Positions 17,883 through 27,287 are shown, counted from the stretch's first letter. The stretch is 64,000 nt of DNA from an uncultured Erythrobacter sp. (GCA_947502305.1 CANMZA010000001.1:1550001-1614000); one strand, 5' to 3'. Notes: generated by a model from the letters alone, not told the origin. Program-made: numbers and translations.

Positions 17883-18283
17883 TCATCGGCCTCGGTTCTG
17901 ACCTCTGCAATATCGAACGGATCGCCAATTCGTTGGAACGGTACGGTGAACGCTTCGAAAACCGCGTCTTCACCGATACAGAGCGGACAAAGGCGCGCCG
18001 CCGCCCTTACACAATCGCCGGAACCTATGCGAAACGATTTGCCGCGAAAGAGGCTTTCAGCAAAGCGGTTGGCACCGGATTTCGGCGCGGCGTCTATATG
18101 AAAGATATCGGCGTCGTGAACGCGCCATCAGGTGCACCGACGCTCGCGTTGACAGGCGGCGCGGCGAAGCGGCTTGAAGAAATGATCCCGCCGGGCCATG
18201 AGGCGCATATTCATCTTACCCTCACCGACGATCATCCATGGGCGCAAGCCTTCGTCATTATTGAGGCCACTCCTAAGGCTTGA
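17879..18283 (+). CDS. acpS: holo-[acyl-carrier-protein] synthase
   Basis: 134 residues starting [15 protein letters not shown], with the magnesium-binding aspartate, and the [16 protein letters not shown] motif containing the catalytic Glu/Lys pair. It transfers phosphopantetheine from CoA to acyl carrier protein. It precedes lepB in the operon. Confidence 0.95.
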   Translation: MIIGLGSDLCNIERIANSLERYGERFENRVFTDTERTKARRRPYTIAGTYAKRFAAKEAFSKAVGTGFRRGVYMKDIGVVNAPSGAPTLALTGGAAKRLEEMIPPGHEAHIHLTLTDDHPWAQAFVIIEATPKA

Positions 18284-18326
18284 TCATCCCAGCGATGATC
18301 GGCGGCCGAGCAACGAAAAGATCGAT

Positions 18327-19247
18327 TTGACCGATATTACTTCCCCCTCCGCCAAGACGGACGAATCCGACGCCAAAGAAAAAGTCGATTGGTTTGCGGA
18401 ATTCCGCGGGCTGGCGCTGATGCTGCTTGCGGTGCTGTGTTTCCACAGCCTTGTGGCAAAACCGTTCTACATCCCCTCCACCAGCATGATGCCCGGCCTG
18501 CATGTGGGGGACCGTTTGGTGGTTAGCAAATATCCATATGGCTGGTCATGGGCGTCGGCCAGTTTCCACATCTTGCCGCGCGGCGAATGGCGCGTTTTGG
18601 GCGCCCTGCCCGAATATGGCGACATCGTGATCCCGGTGCACCCGACCCGCAATGAAGATTATATCAAACGCGTCGTTGCCTTGGCCGGTGACACGATCGA
18701 AGTGCGCGAGGGTCAGATTATCCTCAACGGCGTGCCGATCAAACGCGAAGTCGTGCCGCCGGTGCGCATTCCGTTTGAGCCGGAATTGATGTGCGAAAAC
18801 GGCCCATGCCTCAGCAATTTTCAATCCTATTTGATGCGCGATCAAAATGGCGATCAATATTTTGAACCACCAACCTACCGCGAAACCTTACCGAATGGCG
18901 CGACCTATTTGATTATCGACCACAAACGGCAATTTCTCGACAATTTTGGCCCTTACACTGTGCCAGAAGGAAATGTGTTCGTGATGGGCGACAACCGTGA
19001 TGAAAGCGCCGACAGCCGCGCCTCTGCCGAAGATCGCGGATTGGGCGGCGGCATTCCGCTGGAAAATATTGGCGGCCGCGCGGAATTCATCACCTTCTCG
19101 CTCGATGGTTCTGCCTCGTGGAACCCCTTGAGCTGGTTTTCCGCAATGCGCGGAGAGCGCGCGTGGACAACTTTGCGGCCAGCTTTGGCAGAACAAGAAT
19201 ACGTTCCCGCAGAGCCGAGCATAGCCACAAACGAACCCGCCGAATAA
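18327..19247 (+). CDS. lepB: signal peptidase I, probably starting at TTG
   Basis: About 306 residues. The catalytic serine lies in FYIPSTSMMPGL, the catalytic lysine in DYIKRVVALAGD, and the box E motif GDNRDESADSR is intact. A single membrane anchor (about residues 25-45) is followed by the periplasmic protease domain. No ATG or GTG lies between the acpS stop and the catalytic region at a sensible place. A TTG at 18327 gives a short polar N-terminus before the anchor and is preferred. The other in-frame start at 18198 overlaps acpS by 86 bases. It cleaves secretory signal peptides. Confidence 0.88.
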   Translation: MTDITSPSAKTDESDAKEKVDWFAEFRGLALMLLAVLCFHSLVAKPFYIPSTSMMPGLHVGDRLVVSKYPYGWSWASASFHILPRGEWRVLGALPEYGDIVIPVHPTRNEDYIKRVVALAGDTIEVREGQIILNGVPIKREVVPPVRIPFEPELMCENGPCLSNFQSYLMRDQNGDQYFEPPTYRETLPNGATYLIIDHKRQFLDNFGPYTVPEGNVFVMGDNRDESADSRASAEDRGLGGGIPLENIGGRAEFITFSLDGSASWNPLSWFSAMRGERAWTTLRPALAEQEYVPAEPSIATNEPAE

Positions 19248-19266
19248 AAGGGGTAAACCTGCGACA

Positions 19267-20457
19267 ATGGCCAAGAAATTCCTCTATTTTATCGCATTTT
19301 GCATCGTGATCTTCCTTATCGGGAGGATCGGCTATGAGATGTTTCAGGAGGAATTGGCCGAATTCGCGCTGGTCCCGACTTCCGAATTTACGCCGACCGC
19401 AGCCCTCGAAGAAAACGCCTATGAAGATCCGGCATTGTGGTATTCGCGGCCCGGTATCGGCGTCAGCGATCCGGCCCGCTGGCAACCGGCCTTGGCTCAG
19501 CGGCGCGCTGATCCTTCAGAATCAGAGGCCGCGCAATCGCAAACTGTGCCTGAGCCAGCCGATGTCCCTGATTTTGCGGTCTTCTTCATCCATCCGACCA
19601 GCTATCTCAGCCGCGACAATTGGAACGCGGCCATTGGCGATGAAGAAGCCGAACGCATCGCCCGCATTTATGTGCGGGGCATGGCCAGCCCGTTTAACGC
19701 GGCCAGCGAAATTTGGGCGCCGCGCTATCGGCAAGCGACAATGGGCGCTTTTTTGACCGACGCGCCGGAGGCTGAGCAAGCGCTCGATGCTGCCTATTCC
19801 GACGTGCTTGAGGCGTTCCGCTATTTTGTCGATTCGGTGGATGGCGATACGCCGATTGTGATCGCGGGGCACAGTCAAGGGTCCTTGCATCTGCTGCGAT
19901 TGCTGCGCGAGGAAGTGAATGAGGCACCTTTGGCAGGCCGTTTGGTGGCTGCCTATGCGATTGGCTGGCCAATTTCGGTCGAGCATGACATCCCGGCGCT
20001 TGGCTTTGCCGCCTGTGCCACCCCGGCACAAACCGGTTGTTTGATTTCATGGTCGAGCTTCGCAGAACCCGCCGATCCATCCTCCGTCATCGACACATAT
20101 GCCGCCTCCACCGGGTTTGACGGAGTATTGCGCGGGACGAGCACAATTTTGTGCACAAACCCGCTTACCGGCTCATTCGGCGGCGACGCCCCTGCCAGCG
20201 CCAATCTGGGCACTTTGGTTCCCGATAACACCATGTCGAATGGCGAACTTGTGCCCGCAGCGGTCCCCGCCAGATGCGGGCCGCGCGGGTTGCTCTTGAT
20301 CGGCGATCCGCCGGAACTGGGCTCTTATGTTTTGCCGGGAAACAATTACCACGTTTACGATATCCCCCTGTTCTGGGCGAACACACAGGCCGATGTCGCG
20401 CGCCGTGCCCGCGCCATGGCGGCTGGTGCCGCTGCTAACCCGGTGTCAGCAAACTGA
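19267..20457 (+). CDS. DUF3089 alpha/beta-hydrolase
   Basis: 396 residues with an N-terminal signal anchor (about residues 5-23). The nucleophile elbow IVIAGHSQGSLHLL (GHSQG) and the DFAVFFIHPTSYLSRDNWN start match the DUF3089 lipase-like family. The WAPRYRQATMGAF segment is a typical second block. The substrate is unknown. The gene follows lepB by 19 bases and may be co-transcribed. Confidence 0.8.
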   Translation: MAKKFLYFIAFCIVIFLIGRIGYEMFQEELAEFALVPTSEFTPTAALEENAYEDPALWYSRPGIGVSDPARWQPALAQRRADPSESEAAQSQTVPEPADVPDFAVFFIHPTSYLSRDNWNAAIGDEEAERIARIYVRGMASPFNAASEIWAPRYRQATMGAFLTDAPEAEQALDAAYSDVLEAFRYFVDSVDGDTPIVIAGHSQGSLHLLRLLREEVNEAPLAGRLVAAYAIGWPISVEHDIPALGFAACATPAQTGCLISWSSFAEPADPSSVIDTYAASTGFDGVLRGTSTILCTNPLTGSFGGDAPASANLGTLVPDNTMSNGELVPAAVPARCGPRGLLLIGDPPELGSYVLPGNNYHVYDIPLFWANTQADVARRARAMAAGAAANPVSAN

Positions 20458-20504
20458 TTACCGAATTTGCACCTGATTTTGCTGACGCGCTGCCCGATGG
20501 CGGC

Positions 20505-20924
20505 GTGCTGCTTGGCCTTGATCTGGGGACGAAGACGATTGGCACCGCGATTTGCGATGCCGGATGGCGTTTCGCAACCAATGGGACAACCGTGAAGCGC
20601 GGCAAATGGGGCCGCGACCGCGACACAATCGGCGCCTTGATCAAAGAGCGGAACGTGCGCGGCTTGGTTCTGGGGCTGCCGCGCAATATGGACGGCAGCG
20701 AGGGGCCGCGCGCGCAAAGCTCCCGCGCCTTTGCCCGCAATGCTGAGGAGGCGTTTGGCCTGCCGCTGCTCTTGTGGGATGAACGTTGGTCCACCCAAAG
20801 CGCAGAAGCCGCGATGATCGGCCAAGATATGAGCCGCACGCGCCGCGCAGAAGCAATCGATAGCCACGCAGCGGCGGTAATCTTGCAGGGCGCGATAGAT
20901 CGGCTCGCAGGCGGGATACTCTAA
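20505..20924 (+). CDS. ruvX: Holliday junction resolvase-like RuvX/YqgF
   Basis: The visible start codon is GTG at 20505, giving 139 residues with LLGLDLGTKTIGTA (RNase H-like fold with the first aspartate), VLGLPRNMDGSEGP and LLWDERWSTQSAE. The in-frame codons directly upstream (from about 20457) read ITEFAPDFADALPDGG, which resembles the start of sphingomonad RuvX proteins, yet no ATG, GTG or TTG precedes them. The true start may be a rare codon there, or this strain begins at the GTG. The protein acts in 16S rRNA 5' processing or recombination in relatives. Confidence 0.85.
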   Translation: MLLGLDLGTKTIGTAICDAGWRFATNGTTVKRGKWGRDRDTIGALIKERNVRGLVLGLPRNMDGSEGPRAQSSRAFARNAEEAFGLPLLLWDERWSTQSAEAAMIGQDMSRTRRAEAIDSHAAAVILQGAIDRLAGGIL

Positions 20925-21820
20925 AGTTCCGTGAGCGCCGCCCGGCGCTGCTTCGATATATCCGCGACCATCCGGCTGCCGCTCAATTCGCCTTGCCGCC
21001 ATAAATCTTCGCGATCCGCTGCATCGCGCACCTGACCCGCGCGCGCCTCAAAACTGGCAAGCCGCAACCGTTCGCTTGGATGGCTGGCCCCGACATCAGC
21101 TGCGAAATCTGCCGCTGCCGCCGATCCGCTCGCCACCGCCGTCCTCAGAAACACTTCGGTTGCATTGGGACTAAGCACGCGTGTCACTTCGCCGCTTTCA
21201 AGGTCGAAACCATACTGATCGAACCACGCTTGCGCCGGGTCGACATGCATCACATTGAGCGAGACAGAAAGGCTTTCCGGCGGCAATTGCGAATGGACAT
21301 CGCGGTGCGCGCGGTAAAGCATCAGCTTGCCCTCATTAAGGGCGCTGCGCCCGGTAAATCGGAAATTCGCATTCTCGCCCGGAATGCCCGTCACCGCCTC
21401 ATAATCATACTCAAAATAATCGCTGGAATAGCCGGGCCCGAGATAACCGCTCGTCCAGAATGAGAAATTGTGATCATGCGGAACGCCGTAAACAAAGCTC
21501 TGGGCGCCGCTATTTCGGAAGCAGAGATCTTGGCGCGCGGGCCAAATATTGGCGCGCAAAAACATCCGGCCGCGCATCGGGCTGAGCAAGATCGCCTGCG
21601 GGCCGTAGCCACTCTCCACCTCGCCTTCGGTTCGCCCGGCCAAGCGGTCGAGCAAGGCATCCGCCAAAAAAGTGCGATTGTTTGAAAGCAGGCGCAGCCA
21701 TTTCGCCGCATCTATCGAGCTTTGCGGATCGCGTGGGTCCAAATCGAGTGCGGCGAGCGCTTCTATCGCCTCAGGCAGCGAACAGGATTGGGATGATGAG
21801 TGTTCTAGGATTTGGGGCAT
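20921..21820 (-). CDS. uncharacterised protein with HxH...H cupin-like metal motif, third gene of peptide cassette
   Basis: 299 residues without a name I can give. The middle contains GVPHDHNFSFWTSG (His115 and His117), then an acidic/aromatic stretch with Glu137, and later HRDVHSQLPP (His172 and His176) followed by SLSVSLNVM. This spacing is compatible with the two metal motifs of a cupin, as in cysteine-dioxygenase-like enzymes, but the first motif is longer than usual. The last 80 residues are Ala-rich and helical. Its ATG overlaps the stop of the 325-residue gene (TAATG), so they are co-translated. It converges on ruvX with a four-base overlap. Enzymatic function is inference. Confidence 0.65.
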   Translation of the reverse strand: MPQILEHSSSQSCSLPEAIEALAALDLDPRDPQSSIDAAKWLRLLSNNRTFLADALLDRLAGRTEGEVESGYGPQAILLSPMRGRMFLRANIWPARQDLCFRNSGAQSFVYGVPHDHNFSFWTSGYLGPGYSSDYFEYDYEAVTGIPGENANFRFTGRSALNEGKLMLYRAHRDVHSQLPPESLSVSLNVMHVDPAQAWFDQYGFDLESGEVTRVLSPNATEVFLRTAVASGSAAAADFAADVGASHPSERLRLASFEARAGQVRDAADREDLWRQGELSGSRMVADISKQRRAALTEL

Positions 21821-22797
21821 TAGGCTGGCTCATTCTTAAAAGTGCGCAAAGCGGGCTCTGCCGCCAGCAATTGCGTTTGCAGCTGCATTGCGGGCTGCAT
21901 CAGAATGTCACGCGATCTGGCCGACAGCTCGCCCAACAATTTCATACCTCGTACGCTGTCTATCGCGAGCACCTGCCGCACGGCCTCCCAGCGCGCATTG
22001 GCGTCGTGTCCGGCATCACGCGCAAATTGAACCATCGGGCCAATCGCCCGTGCATCGTCCAACGCGCCCAACACGCTGAGCGCCATCACCAATTCGCTGG
22101 CGCGTTTATCGCCGCTCACTTGAGACGCCAAAGCGCCGTCACTCACGCGAATTTCATGTGATGGCAGCGGATGGGGTGGACTGCGGCTGATTTGCAGCAA
22201 GAGCAGGCTGCGCTCTACCGCAACGATATGCCGCGCATTCGCTCTCGCGCGCAGCGTCATGCGATCCCCGGCATTCCAGACGTAAGGTTGCGCATCGACC
22301 GTGGCCGGGTGCCCGGCGTCGCAATCCAATTCGCGGGTGTAGAAATACCCGTTCGCCTTGCCCGCGATGCAGATTTCATGCGTCTCGCAATCGGCAAAAA
22401 ATGCGGTTTCCGGCACAACCGTCTCTTCCGCTGGCTCATAACTGCAAAGTGAAAGGGTCGCGCCGCCGCTCTTCATCAGTTGCAGCCGTGCAAAGCCGGC
22501 ATTTGAGCTGTGCCGCAGCGGCACCTCGCCCAAAGTATCGCCGCGCAAGGCATGGATCAACGTGCCGCAAAATCGCTCGATCCAATCGCTGGCCGCGCCG
22601 TGATCGCGGCAGAGCGCGGCAAGACTAGGCAAATCCGCAAAAGCGGCCCCGTCCGCAAATCTGCTCAATTCCCGCTGAACCTCGGCGACGTCCTCGCGGC
22701 CAAACCACTTATCGAGCGCCGCCTTCATCGCGGCTTGGGAGCGAAGCTGCGAAGCCAAATCGCTCCGCAGCATCTTTATGTCAGGATGCACATGCAT
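21820..22797 (-). CDS. uncharacterised protein, possible beta-barrel core plus HEAT-like C-terminus, second gene of peptide cassette
   Basis: 325 residues. Residues 1-90 are helical and polar. Residues 115-205 have alternating hydrophobic strands with ETHEICIAGKANGYF (His140) and YVWNAGDRMTL...NARHIVAVE (His190), which looks like a degenerate cupin or double-stranded beta-helix. Residues 235-310 resemble HEAT-like helix pairs (ARWEAVRQVLAIDS). The ATG at 22797 has a GGAG site six bases before it and begins 17 bases after the stop of the 52-residue peptide gene. No family name can be given with confidence. Its place between the peptide and the HxH protein suggests that it acts on or carries the peptide. 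Confidence 0.65.
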   Translation of the reverse strand: MHVHPDIKMLRSDLASQLRSQAAMKAALDKWFGREDVAEVQRELSRFADGAAFADLPSLAALCRDHGAASDWIERFCGTLIHALRGDTLGEVPLRHSSNAGFARLQLMKSGGATLSLCSYEPAEETVVPETAFFADCETHEICIAGKANGYFYTRELDCDAGHPATVDAQPYVWNAGDRMTLRARANARHIVAVERSLLLLQISRSPPHPLPSHEIRVSDGALASQVSGDKRASELVMALSVLGALDDARAIGPMVQFARDAGHDANARWEAVRQVLAIDSVRGMKLLGELSARSRDILMQPAMQLQTQLLAAEPALRTFKNEPA

Positions 22798-22814
22798 CTC
22801 TCGCTCCGGCAGCT

Positions 22815-22973
22815 TTATAACAAGCCAGGAGGCGGCGGAGGAGCAGTGTCATAGACAAATACCATGACCTCCACGATAGAATCGTCATAAGTTGCAGCAT
22901 GCGTCTTCGCAGCTCCAAACAAGGCTTGAGCGGTTTCGAGGCCCGGAATATTCGCAAGATCAATTTTTGGCAT
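22815..22973 (-). CDS. 52-residue peptide with C-terminal PPPPPGLL, candidate precursor peptide
   Basis: A short ORF with an excellent ribosome site (AAGGA nine bases before the ATG at 22973). The product begins MPKIDLANIPGLETAQALFG, has a HAATYDDSIVEVMVFVYD middle and ends TAPPPPPGLL. It is acidic, has no cysteine, no Trp and no signal peptide. It opens the operon: the 325-residue gene starts 17 bases downstream and the 299-residue gene follows by overlap. A small leader-like peptide in front of two possible metal-dependent proteins is the plan of many ribosomally made, modified peptide clusters, but no known class motif is present. It could instead be a small regulatory subunit. Confidence 0.7.
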   Translation of the reverse strand: MPKIDLANIPGLETAQALFGAAKTHAATYDDSIVEVMVFVYDTAPPPPPGLL

Positions 22974-23103
22974 GATTGCGTGTCCTTCATGGTGAACGCG
23001 CCGGCATTATTGCGATGGCGCACCGCGCAAATTGATCGAGAAGAACACAGTATTGAAATTAACTTATTGTAATTATGGTTAAAACAGGCAAAAGATTGCG
23101 TCC

Positions 23104-23670
23104 ATGAGCAAAGAAGAACCATCAAAACCCGCCAATATCAACGCCATGCCCAGGTTTGATGCAAGGAAAGCGAGCAAGTACTTCTTTCTTGGTGGCCATA
23201 CCGGGTGGCTGGGCCTGAAATTCAATGATCAAGGGGACAATTGGGTCGAATTGGAATTGCCCTGGCGCGAGGATTTGCTCGGTGAAGCGGACCGCGAAGT
23301 GCTCGCCTCTGGCCCCATTTTTAGTCTGATGGATATGGCCAGCGGCATGGCCATTTGGCAGACAAAGCAGACCTTTGCCCCGGTCGCGACGCTGGATTTA
23401 CGGGTGGATTATCAACGGCCCGCGCGCGAACGCAGCGCGGTTTGGGGGCGGGTTGAATGTTACCGCACGACCCGTTCCGCCGCCTTTGTTCGCGGTATTG
23501 CGCATGACGGCGACTTGGACGATCCCGTGGCGCATATTGCAGGCGTCTTTATGACAATCGGGTCCGACCCTCGCGAAGGCAAAGTGCACAGTGGCCCGGG
23601 CAATGGATCGACGGATATAAGCGGTGACGGCCATGCCGCAATCAATGAAGCGGGGACCGGCGATGAGTGA
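23104..23670 (+). CDS. PaaI-like hotdog-fold thioesterase
   Basis: 188 residues. The central GPIFSLMDMASGMAIW helix and the later LDLRVDYQRPAR strand are typical of hotdog thioesterases acting on acyl-CoA or aromatic CoA thioesters. It overlaps the following hotdog gene by eight bases. The N-terminus has a polar lead of about 25 residues. It diverges from the small peptide gene across an AT-rich 130-base gap. Confidence 0.78.
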   Translation: MSKEEPSKPANINAMPRFDARKASKYFFLGGHTGWLGLKFNDQGDNWVELELPWREDLLGEADREVLASGPIFSLMDMASGMAIWQTKQTFAPVATLDLRVDYQRPARERSAVWGRVECYRTTRSAAFVRGIAHDGDLDDPVAHIAGVFMTIGSDPREGKVHSGPGNGSTDISGDGHAAINEAGTGDE

Positions 23671-24052
23671 TTTTGAACTGCCCCCCTATGCCGATGCGCT
23701 TGGCATCAAGGTTTTTGAATATCAGGATAGTGTGCCGGTTTTGACGGTGGATTTCGGCCAGAATGTCGAAGGGCGACCGCAGCATTATCATGGCGGCGCA
23801 ACTGCTGGATTGCTTGAGAATGCAGGCTATGCCGTCTTGCGCGCGCGCTTAGTCGAAGAAGGGCGCGACGCTCAGCTCAAACCGGTCAATATCACAGTGC
23901 AATATCTGTCCGCGGGCAAATCCCGGCCTAGCTTTGCCAAAGGGCGCATCACGCGGTTAGGGCGGCGCAATGCCAATATCGCGGTTGAGGCATGGCAAGA
24001 TGATCCCACCCGGCCAATTGCGACGGCAATTATGAATATCCTGATGGGCTAA
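23663..24052 (+). CDS. second PaaI-like hotdog-fold thioesterase
   Basis: 129 residues from the ATG at 23663. The HYHGGATAGLLENAGYAVL segment is the hotdog central helix with the conserved HGG, and KPVNITVQYLSAGK is the next strand. It is encoded just after, and overlapping with, a longer homologue, a tandem arrangement also seen in other sphingomonads. The two may form a heteromer or use different acyl-CoA substrates. Confidence 0.78.
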   Translation: MSDFELPPYADALGIKVFEYQDSVPVLTVDFGQNVEGRPQHYHGGATAGLLENAGYAVLRARLVEEGRDAQLKPVNITVQYLSAGKSRPSFAKGRITRLGRRNANIAVEAWQDDPTRPIATAIMNILMG

Positions 24053-24068
24053 TTCTCACTCCGGAACG

Positions 24069-26222
24069 TCAATCCGGCTGAGCCTCTTCGACGCGGAAAC
24101 CGTCCTCATCCAAACGGAATTCAACCGGGACCCCGTCTTGAGAAAGGACAATGCCTTCCTCTTCAAAGCGGATCGATGTGCCGTCTTCGCCTAGCGGAAT
24201 TTCTTCGCCTTCTTCGATGTCGAGCGGCCTGACTGGCCCTTCTGGATCAGGCGTCGTGGTGGCGCGCGGCGCGGGTAGAGACAGGGCGCTGCGCATGAAA
24301 TCTTTCCAAATCCGCGCTGGCAACCCGCCGCCACTGACCCGGTCGAGCGGGGAATTGTCATCATTGCCAATCCACACGCCCACAACGAGATCACCGGCAT
24401 AGCCAACGAACACCGCGTCACGATAATTCTGCGTCGTCCCGGTCTTACCATAATTCGCAATCGGCAATTCTGCCGCTTCGCCGGTGCCGCGATTGATCGC
24501 TGCGCGCAGCATTTGCTCCATATCTTCGTGAATACCGCCCGATGCGCTGCTTTCCGGCGTCGTCAGCCATTCCCACCAGCTCTGTTCTTCTTGTGCAAAA
24601 GCAAAGGGGCGGACCGGGTATTGATTGGCCGCAACGCCGGCATAGGCCGAGGTTAGCTCCAGCAAAGTCATCGTTGACGTACCCAGAGCGAGGCTCGGAT
24701 CCCCCTCAGGCAGCGCCGAAGTCACCCCGAGCGACCGCGCCGTGCGGATCACGCGTTCGCTGCCGATTTCATTGAACAATCGCACCGCGGCGACATTGCT
24801 TGAGGAGGCAAAGGCATCCTCCAACGTGATCAAATCGCTATAGCGTTCGCGTGAGTTTTTGGGCCGATAAGAGCCATTTTCGATGGCGGTGTTGTCTATC
24901 GTGTCGTCGGGTTCCCATCCTGCCTGCAAAGCCGCAAGATAGACGAACAATTTGAACGTTGATCCCGGTTGCCGCCGCGCCTGCGTTGCGCGGTTAAAGG
25001 GGGACTCAGCGTAATTCTTGCCGCCCACCATTGCGACCACTTCTCCGGTGGGCCGCATCGCCACCAAAGCGACTTGCGCATCGCCCAGCTCCGCGCGGTT
25101 TGTCACCCGGCTAGCGAGCGCCTGCAATTGCGAATCCAGCGTGGTGGTGATGACTTGCCGCGCATAACCAGGGTTTTCCCCCTCACGCGCCATCGGCAAA
25201 GCCCAATCAGCGAAATAGGTGCCCGTTGGCAGATCATCGCGCGTGCGCGAATCAATCACAGGATCAGGCATCGCATCGGCTTCTGCCTGCGTGATGTAAC
25301 CCGCCGCGACCATTGATCCAATTACCAGATCCATGCGCGCTTTGGCCCGGTCATAATGTTTCGTCGGGGCATAGCGAGAGGGCGCCTGAAGCAATCCCGC
25401 CAACATTGCCGCTTGCTGCGGAAGCAGATTTTCCGGCTGACGATAGAAATAGTGCAGGCTGGCGGCGCGCAATCCGTATTGATTGTCGCCAAAATAGGCG
25501 TTGGAAAGATAGCGGCTTAAAATCTCATCCTTCGTCAGCCATCCTTCGATCCAAAACGCGATCAGCGCCTCTCGCGCTTTGCGTGATAGGCTTTGTTCGG
25601 GCGTCAAAAAGGTGAATTTCGCCAATTGCTGCGTGATCGTGCTGCCGCCGCCCCGGCCGGTCCAAACCGCCCGCGCGATGCCGCGCGGATCGACGCCCCA
25701 ATGCGAATAGAAACGCCGGTCTTCGATCGCCAAAAATGCCTCGGCCACATGCGGAGGCAAATCTGCGACTTCGACCGGATCATCCACCATTGCCCCGTGC
25801 CGCGCGATTGGCGTGCCATCGCTAGCGAGCAGGGTGACTTGCGGCGCCGCAATCGGCTCAAGGCTTTTGGACAGCGGCGCAGTAATCGCCAGCCAAGCGA
25901 ACAGCACAATCAGCATCAGGAACGAGGCGGCAAAAATGCGCAGCGCCCACCAGCGTTTGCGGCGCCCACGCCAAAATTCACGCCGCCAAACGGGCAATTT
26001 GCGCCGTTCTTCACGCGCAACATGCCCATCAAGTTGCGACAGGCGGGCATCCCATGCTTGGTAATCGGGTGAGCCTGCGCTGCGCAAAGCTGCGGCCCCA
26101 TCATCGAAATCGCCATCGGAATAGGGCGCGCGCTGCGAATCGTAGAGAGGGAAATACCCACCCTCTGAGCCGCGAGGCAGATCGCCGCCGGAGCGTTTCC
26201 AGAATCGTTTGAACAGCGTCAT
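24069..26222 (-). CDS. class A penicillin-binding protein (transglycosylase/transpeptidase)
   Basis: 717 residues. A cytoplasmic N-terminus of about 85 residues and one membrane anchor (about 93-113) are followed by the GT51 domain, with EDRRFYSHWGVDPRG and GGSTITQQLAKF, and the transpeptidase domain with S-T-F-K (GSTFKLF), SSN and KTGTT motifs. It polymerises and cross-links peptidoglycan in the periplasm. The C-terminal 70 residues are acidic and low complexity. It is similar in layout to PBP1A/PbpC-type enzymes of alphaproteobacteria. Confidence 0.93.
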   Translation of the reverse strand: MTLFKRFWKRSGGDLPRGSEGGYFPLYDSQRAPYSDGDFDDGAAALRSAGSPDYQAWDARLSQLDGHVAREERRKLPVWRREFWRGRRKRWWALRIFAASFLMLIVLFAWLAITAPLSKSLEPIAAPQVTLLASDGTPIARHGAMVDDPVEVADLPPHVAEAFLAIEDRRFYSHWGVDPRGIARAVWTGRGGGSTITQQLAKFTFLTPEQSLSRKAREALIAFWIEGWLTKDEILSRYLSNAYFGDNQYGLRAASLHYFYRQPENLLPQQAAMLAGLLQAPSRYAPTKHYDRAKARMDLVIGSMVAAGYITQAEADAMPDPVIDSRTRDDLPTGTYFADWALPMAREGENPGYARQVITTTLDSQLQALASRVTNRAELGDAQVALVAMRPTGEVVAMVGGKNYAESPFNRATQARRQPGSTFKLFVYLAALQAGWEPDDTIDNTAIENGSYRPKNSRERYSDLITLEDAFASSSNVAAVRLFNEIGSERVIRTARSLGVTSALPEGDPSLALGTSTMTLLELTSAYAGVAANQYPVRPFAFAQEEQSWWEWLTTPESSASGGIHEDMEQMLRAAINRGTGEAAELPIANYGKTGTTQNYRDAVFVGYAGDLVVGVWIGNDDNSPLDRVSGGGLPARIWKDFMRSALSLPAPRATTTPDPEGPVRPLDIEEGEEIPLGEDGTSIRFEEEGIVLSQDGVPVEFRLDEDGFRVEEAQPD

Positions 26223-26297
26223 CGCCTACTGTATTAGCAGCATAACACGCATCGCTGCAACTACACTTTGCCTGTACTTAATTGCGCTTAGCTGGCC

Positions 26298-27287
26298 TCA
26301 GCCGCCCTTGGCCGCGCCTTCTGGCAAGTCTTCACCGAAAACGCGTTGGTAATATTCGCTCACCAATGTCCGCTCGGCCTCGTCGCATTTATTAAGGAAC
26401 GAAAGACGAAAGGCAAAGCCGGTCGAATTGAAGATCGCAGCATTTTGCGCCCAAGTGATAACTGTACGCGGGCTCATCACAGTCGAGATATCGCCGGTCA
26501 TAAAGCCTTGGCGGGTCAAATCCGCGACCTTCACCATGTCCGCAATCATTGCATCATCAGTGTCCGGCGTCTTAGATTTGACGATCGCTTGCTCAGTCTC
26601 TGCAGGCAGATAATTGAGCGCAACGACAATATTCCAACGGTCCATCTGCGCTTGGTTGATGGCTTGCGTGCCATGATACAGCCCGCTGGTATCGCCGAGC
26701 CCGACCGTGTTTGTTGTCGCGAAAAGGCGGAAATACGGATTTGGCGTGATCACACGGTTTTGATCGAGCAGGGTCAACCGGCCATCAAATTCCAAAATAC
26801 GCTGAATCACAAACATTACATCGGGGCGACCCGCATCATATTCGTCAAAGGTCAGCGCGACCGGGTGCTGCAACGCCCAAGGCAAAATGCCTTCTTTAAA
26901 TTCAGTGACCTGCAAGCCGTCTTTGAGCACGATGGCATCGCGCCCAACCAGATCGATCCGGCTGATATGCGCATCAAGGTTCACCCGGATGCTCGGCCAA
27001 TTCAGCCGCGCGGCGACCTGTTCGATATGGGTCGATTTGCCGGTCCCATGATACCCTTGGATCATCACGCGGCGATTATGCGCAAACCCCGCCAGAATCG
27101 CGAGCGTCGTGTCGGGATCGAAGACATAGCTGTCATCGCGTTCCGGCACATGTTCGCTGGCTTCGCTGAAAGCGGGGATTTGCCAATCGACATCAATGCC
27201 GAATGTTTCGCGCACGTCGACGCTCGTGTCAGGTTGTGACGGGATGGCGCTATCGCCGGCGAATTCTGCGGAAGAGTGAGAGGTCAT
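26298..27287 (-). CDS. cobS: cobaltochelatase subunit CobS (MoxR-like AAA+ ATPase)
   Basis: 329 residues. Walker A reads [13 protein letters not shown], Walker [12 protein letters not shown], and the [19 protein letters not shown] block with the arginine-finger region is typical of CobS. CobS with CobT and CobN inserts cobalt in aerobic cobalamin synthesis. Neither cobT nor cobN is next to it here: the downstream neighbour is the penicillin-binding protein. The related MoxR ATPases are an alternative, but the closest match by motif is CobS. Confidence 0.85.
   Translation of the reverse strand: MTSHSSAEFAGDSAIPSQPDTSVDVRETFGIDVDWQIPAFSEASEHVPERDDSYVFDPDTTLAILAGFAHNRRVMIQGYHGTGKSTHIEQVAARLNWPSIRVNLDAHISRIDLVGRDAIVLKDGLQVTEFKEGILPWALQHPVALTFDEYDAGRPDVMFVIQRILEFDGRLTLLDQNRVITPNPYFRLFATTNTVGLGDTSGLYHGTQAINQAQMDRWNIVVALNYLPAETEQAIVKSKTPDTDDAMIADMVKVADLTRQGFMTGDISTVMSPRTVITWAQNAAIFNSTGFAFRLSFLNKCDEAERTLVSEYYQRVFGEDLPEGAAKGG

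Noticed and set aside
22781..23125. Minus-strand 114-codon frame overlapping the 52-residue peptide gene
   Set aside because: It uses another frame, has no good ribosome site and an Arg/Leu/Cys-rich composition; the 52-codon frame has a better ribosome site and fits the operon.
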